Shown here in pieces: positions 6,421 to 7,628 of a stretch of 7,628 nucleotides of DNA. The notes below the pieces were generated by a model, which worked only from the letters and a program-made list of their open reading frames with translations, was not told where the DNA came from and ran no database searches. Position numbers and translations under genes: made by a program. The DNA is taken from contig JAZQFN010000077.1 in NCBI GenBank assembly GCA_045539515.1, positions 1 to 7,628 on the forward strand. Direction: 5' to 3'. This DNA comes from RGIG8748 sp045539515. GTDB lineage: Bacteria; Bacillota; Clostridia; UMGS1810. Position 1 is the stretch's first letter; every line of letters begins with the position of its first letter.

Positions 6421-6445
6421 TCGTATCAAGTCAGGAGAACATTGA
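6421..6445 (-). repeat. Direct repeat copy 1 (between the Bro-N gene and ktrB)
   Basis: 25 bases matching 7392-7416 at 23 positions in the same orientation, with an identical core TCAAGTCAGGAGAACA (plus strand). It lies 34 bases before the ktrB start. Together with copy 2 it brackets the Bro-N gene. Confidence 0.85.
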
Positions 6446-6478
6446 CACAAGTACTTTTTTATCTCATATAATTGAATA

Positions 6479-7333
6479 TTATTTTTCGTCTTCTGTAAGT
6501 CCCTCAATTAAATCTGTGACTATCTGATTTAGTTCAGTAGCATTATTTGATGTAATAACAGGTCTCCCTGATTTTTCTTCGATTTCTTTTCTTGCATTCC
6601 CTGCAACATTGCCACCTTGTTTTGCTATTTCAACATTTTCCTTAAAAGTTTGAGGATTGGTAGTTTTTGAAAGTTCTGTAGTTGTTGCCTCTGCAAGCAT
6701 ATTGAGAACAAGTTCAAGGTCACTCATATTATCTCTCAAGTTTTCTTTTGTAAGTCCTTTGAGATTTTTATATTTTCTCGTTGTCATTCCAGACCAAGCT
6801 TTTGTAATCTCATCTGTGAGAATAGCATATTCTACGCCTTTTTGAACTCCATGCTTGTCCCATTCATCCGTCAAAGCATTACGTACTCTGATAGATAAAA
6901 TCCTTTGATGTATCCATTCGTCACTGTAACCCTTCTTTTGATAAGTTTCTATTGCTCTGTCGATTGCAAGTTCAGGGTCAATAGTTTCATCAATTCGTTC
7001 CTTTCCGACTTCGGCAAGCCACATCTTAAAAGGCTCTGCCTTGGGTGAAGGTATGGATTGAATTATACGAAGTATTCCCGCTATATCTGCTACATCCGTA
7101 TTATATCTCTTACCATCTTTAGGAGATTTCAATTTCAGTTGGTGACAAATTGTCACCAACTCATTTCCTTCTTCTTTTAATCTTTGTTTTAACTTGTTCC
7201 AATATTTTCTGCCATCCACACTATCAGTAAGAACAGACACAACATCAACAACAGAAAAATACCATTCTTCCGTTTCTTCATTCCACGCAGTTCTTATTTT
7301 TTTATCTTCAAATATTTGTATTTTGTTATCCAT
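6479..7333 (-). CDS. Bro-N domain protein (phage antirepressor / DinD-like)
   Basis: 284 residues. The first 110 or so form a Bro-N domain: FEDKKIRTAWNEETEEWYFS (8-27), VVDVVSVLTDSVDGRKYWNKL (28-48), then VTICHQLKL (60-68), DGKRYNTDVADIAGILRIIQ (73-92) and SIPSPKAEPFKMWLAEVG (93-110). This domain is common in phage antirepressors and occurs in the DNA-damage-induced protein DinD. The C-terminal part is charged and helical, with GYSDEWIHQRI, LTDEWDKHG, YAILTDEI and GGNVAGNARKEIEEKSG, a pattern I recall from free-standing family members in gut clostridia and Bacteroidetes. A DNA-binding or regulatory role is expected but unproven. The ATG has GGAGG (7347-7343) 9 bases upstream. No phage genes adjoin it inside the window. 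Two 25-base direct repeats lie on either side, and a perfect 23-base palindrome sits in codons 58-65, so transfer is likely. Confidence 0.88.
   Translation of the reverse strand: MDNKIQIFEDKKIRTAWNEETEEWYFSVVDVVSVLTDSVDGRKYWNKLKQRLKEEGNELVTICHQLKLKSPKDGKRYNTDVADIAGILRIIQSIPSPKAEPFKMWLAEVGKERIDETIDPELAIDRAIETYQKKGYSDEWIHQRILSIRVRNALTDEWDKHGVQKGVEYAILTDEITKAWSGMTTRKYKNLKGLTKENLRDNMSDLELVLNMLAEATTTELSKTTNPQTFKENVEIAKQGGNVAGNARKEIEEKSGRPVITSNNATELNQIVTDLIEGLTEDEK
7138..7160. repeat. Perfect 23-base palindrome inside the Bro-N gene
   Basis: Arms GTTGGTGACAA and TTGTCACCAAC, 11 pairs around a single central base. It spans the last base of codon 58 to about codon 65 (ELVTICHQ). The symmetry is that of an operator for a dimeric protein, but it also encodes a conserved peptide stretch of the family. 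Confidence 0.7.
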
Positions 7334-7391
7334 TATGTATAACCTCCGTCAAATATTTTTGTTTTTCAACCTCATTCGACATAATTTTTAC

Positions 7392-7416
7392 TCGTGTCAA
7401 GTCAGGAGAACAGTGA
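7392..7416 (-). repeat. Direct repeat copy 2 (upstream of the Bro-N gene)
   Basis: Partner of 6421-6445, differing at two of 25 positions. On the minus strand this copy contains TTGACA (7400-7395), a perfect -35 hexamer, but no fitting -10 follows at 16-18 bases, so its promoter role is doubtful. Confidence 0.85.
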
Positions 7417-7474
7417 ATAATACGACCTACTATTTGTCAACTGATTTTTCCTTAAACATTTTTCATCAGAACCC

Positions 7475-7522
7475 GCAGGAATATTAGATTTTCCTGCCCG
7501 ATATGTAAATATTTATTATCGG
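7475..7522 (-). other. Two tandem stem-loops after the preceding gene
   Basis: CCGATA/TATCGG (7522-7498, loop 13) is directly followed by GCAGGAA/TTCCTGC (7497-7475, loop 9). They begin 28 bases past the stop codon of the upstream gene. Position fits a 3' untranslated structure or terminator, but no T-run follows on either strand, so termination would have to be Rho-dependent or the structure serves mRNA stability. Confidence 0.45.
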
Positions 7523-7550
7523 CAAACTATTATATAAATTTTTATTGCAA

Positions 7551-7628
7551 TCAGATTTTTGCAATCCATTGCCCATTTTTGTCAGCGCCTACTCTGTCGA
7601 TGATTTCTCTTTCTTTTAATTTTTTAAT
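7551..7628 (-). CDS. C-terminal end of an unknown gene, winged-helix-like tail
   Basis: The last 25 codons of a gene entering from the high-coordinate edge: IKKLKEREIIDRVGADKNGQ then WIAKI and a TGA stop. The pattern of a recognition-helix end (IKKLKEREII) followed by a short beta wing (RVGADKNGQWIAK) is what one sees at the C-terminus of AlbA_2/Schlafen-type ATP-binding regulators, RecG-like C-terminal proteins and some Fic proteins, which often read as LKE-x-G-I-I-x-R-x-G-S-x-K-x-G-x-W. The frame is open throughout and followed by hairpins after the stop. Too little is visible to choose among these families. Such proteins commonly sit in accessory regions, in keeping with the neighbouring Bro-N gene. 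Confidence 0.65.
   Translation of the reverse strand: MKKLKEREIIDRVGADKNGQWIAKI

Larger units (their letters stand above)
7334..7550. other. Upstream region of the Bro-N gene (no gene)
   Basis: 217 bases without a coding frame of note. From the high-coordinate end it holds two tandem hairpins after the preceding stop codon, a TTGACA at 7440-7435 whose best -10 partner (TATTCA) is only 15 bases away, direct repeat copy 2, and the GGAGG of the Bro-N gene. I cannot place its promoter with confidence. Confidence 0.5.

Noticed and set aside
7372..7440. Promoters for the Bro-N gene from TTGACA at 7440-7435 or 7400-7395.
   Set aside because: Neither has a -10 hexamer at 16-18 bases; the best alternatives need 11-15 bases of spacer.
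1..7628. CRISPR array, tRNA or rRNA genes, insertion sequence transposase, replication origin.
   Set aside because: No spaced short repeats beyond the two direct-repeat copies, no cloverleaf or rRNA motifs, no transposase frame and no DnaA-box cluster were seen on reading both strands.

Overview
The window looks like low-to-moderate GC chromosomal DNA from a Firmicute, most likely an anaerobic clostridial lineage. The evidence is purine-rich Shine-Dalgarno sites a few bases before nearly every start, a textbook sigma-A promoter, GTG and TTG starts, a BMP-type lipoprotein with a Gram-positive style signal, and a KtrAB potassium system. Every gene I can support is on the minus strand, so transcription runs from high to low coordinates. 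No species can be named from the sequence alone.

Read in the direction of transcription, the window opens with the last 25 codons of a gene with a winged-helix-like C-terminus, followed by two tandem hairpins. A stand-alone Bro-N (phage antirepressor/DinD-like) gene comes next, between two near-identical 25-base direct repeats. The potassium operon ktrB-ktrA follows, then a decayed small reading frame that ends immediately before a DMT-superfamily permease gene. That permease is paired with a glycerophosphodiester phosphodiesterase-family gene. After a gap of about 180 bases, a strong promoter starts a purine salvage unit: xpt (xanthine phosphoribosyltransferase), a BMP-family nucleoside-binding lipoprotein, and the first 65 codons of its ABC ATPase. 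The permeases of that transporter probably lie just outside the window at the low-coordinate end.

Functional reading: the low-coordinate third (1-2150) is a purine/nucleoside acquisition module, with higher GC by eye (about 45% in a sampled line) than the rest (about 30-35% in sampled lines). The middle holds a permease-phosphodiesterase pair that may take up and cleave a phosphodiester, although the substrate is unknown. The KtrAB pair is ordinary potassium uptake. The high-coordinate 1.2 kb has the look of an accessory insertion: a phage-type gene, flanking repeats and no link to the neighbouring metabolism.

Four starts should differ from the longest reading frames. xpt starts at the GTG at 2103, because the longer frame begins inside its own promoter. 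ktrB starts at 6387, the phosphodiesterase at 3180, and the ATPase at the TTG at 196. I found no clear new multi-gene system. The observations most worth checking are the repeat-flanked Bro-N gene, a perfect palindrome inside it, a frameshifted gene remnant before the permease, and an unexplained GC-richer, hairpin-forming patch at 2245-2330.
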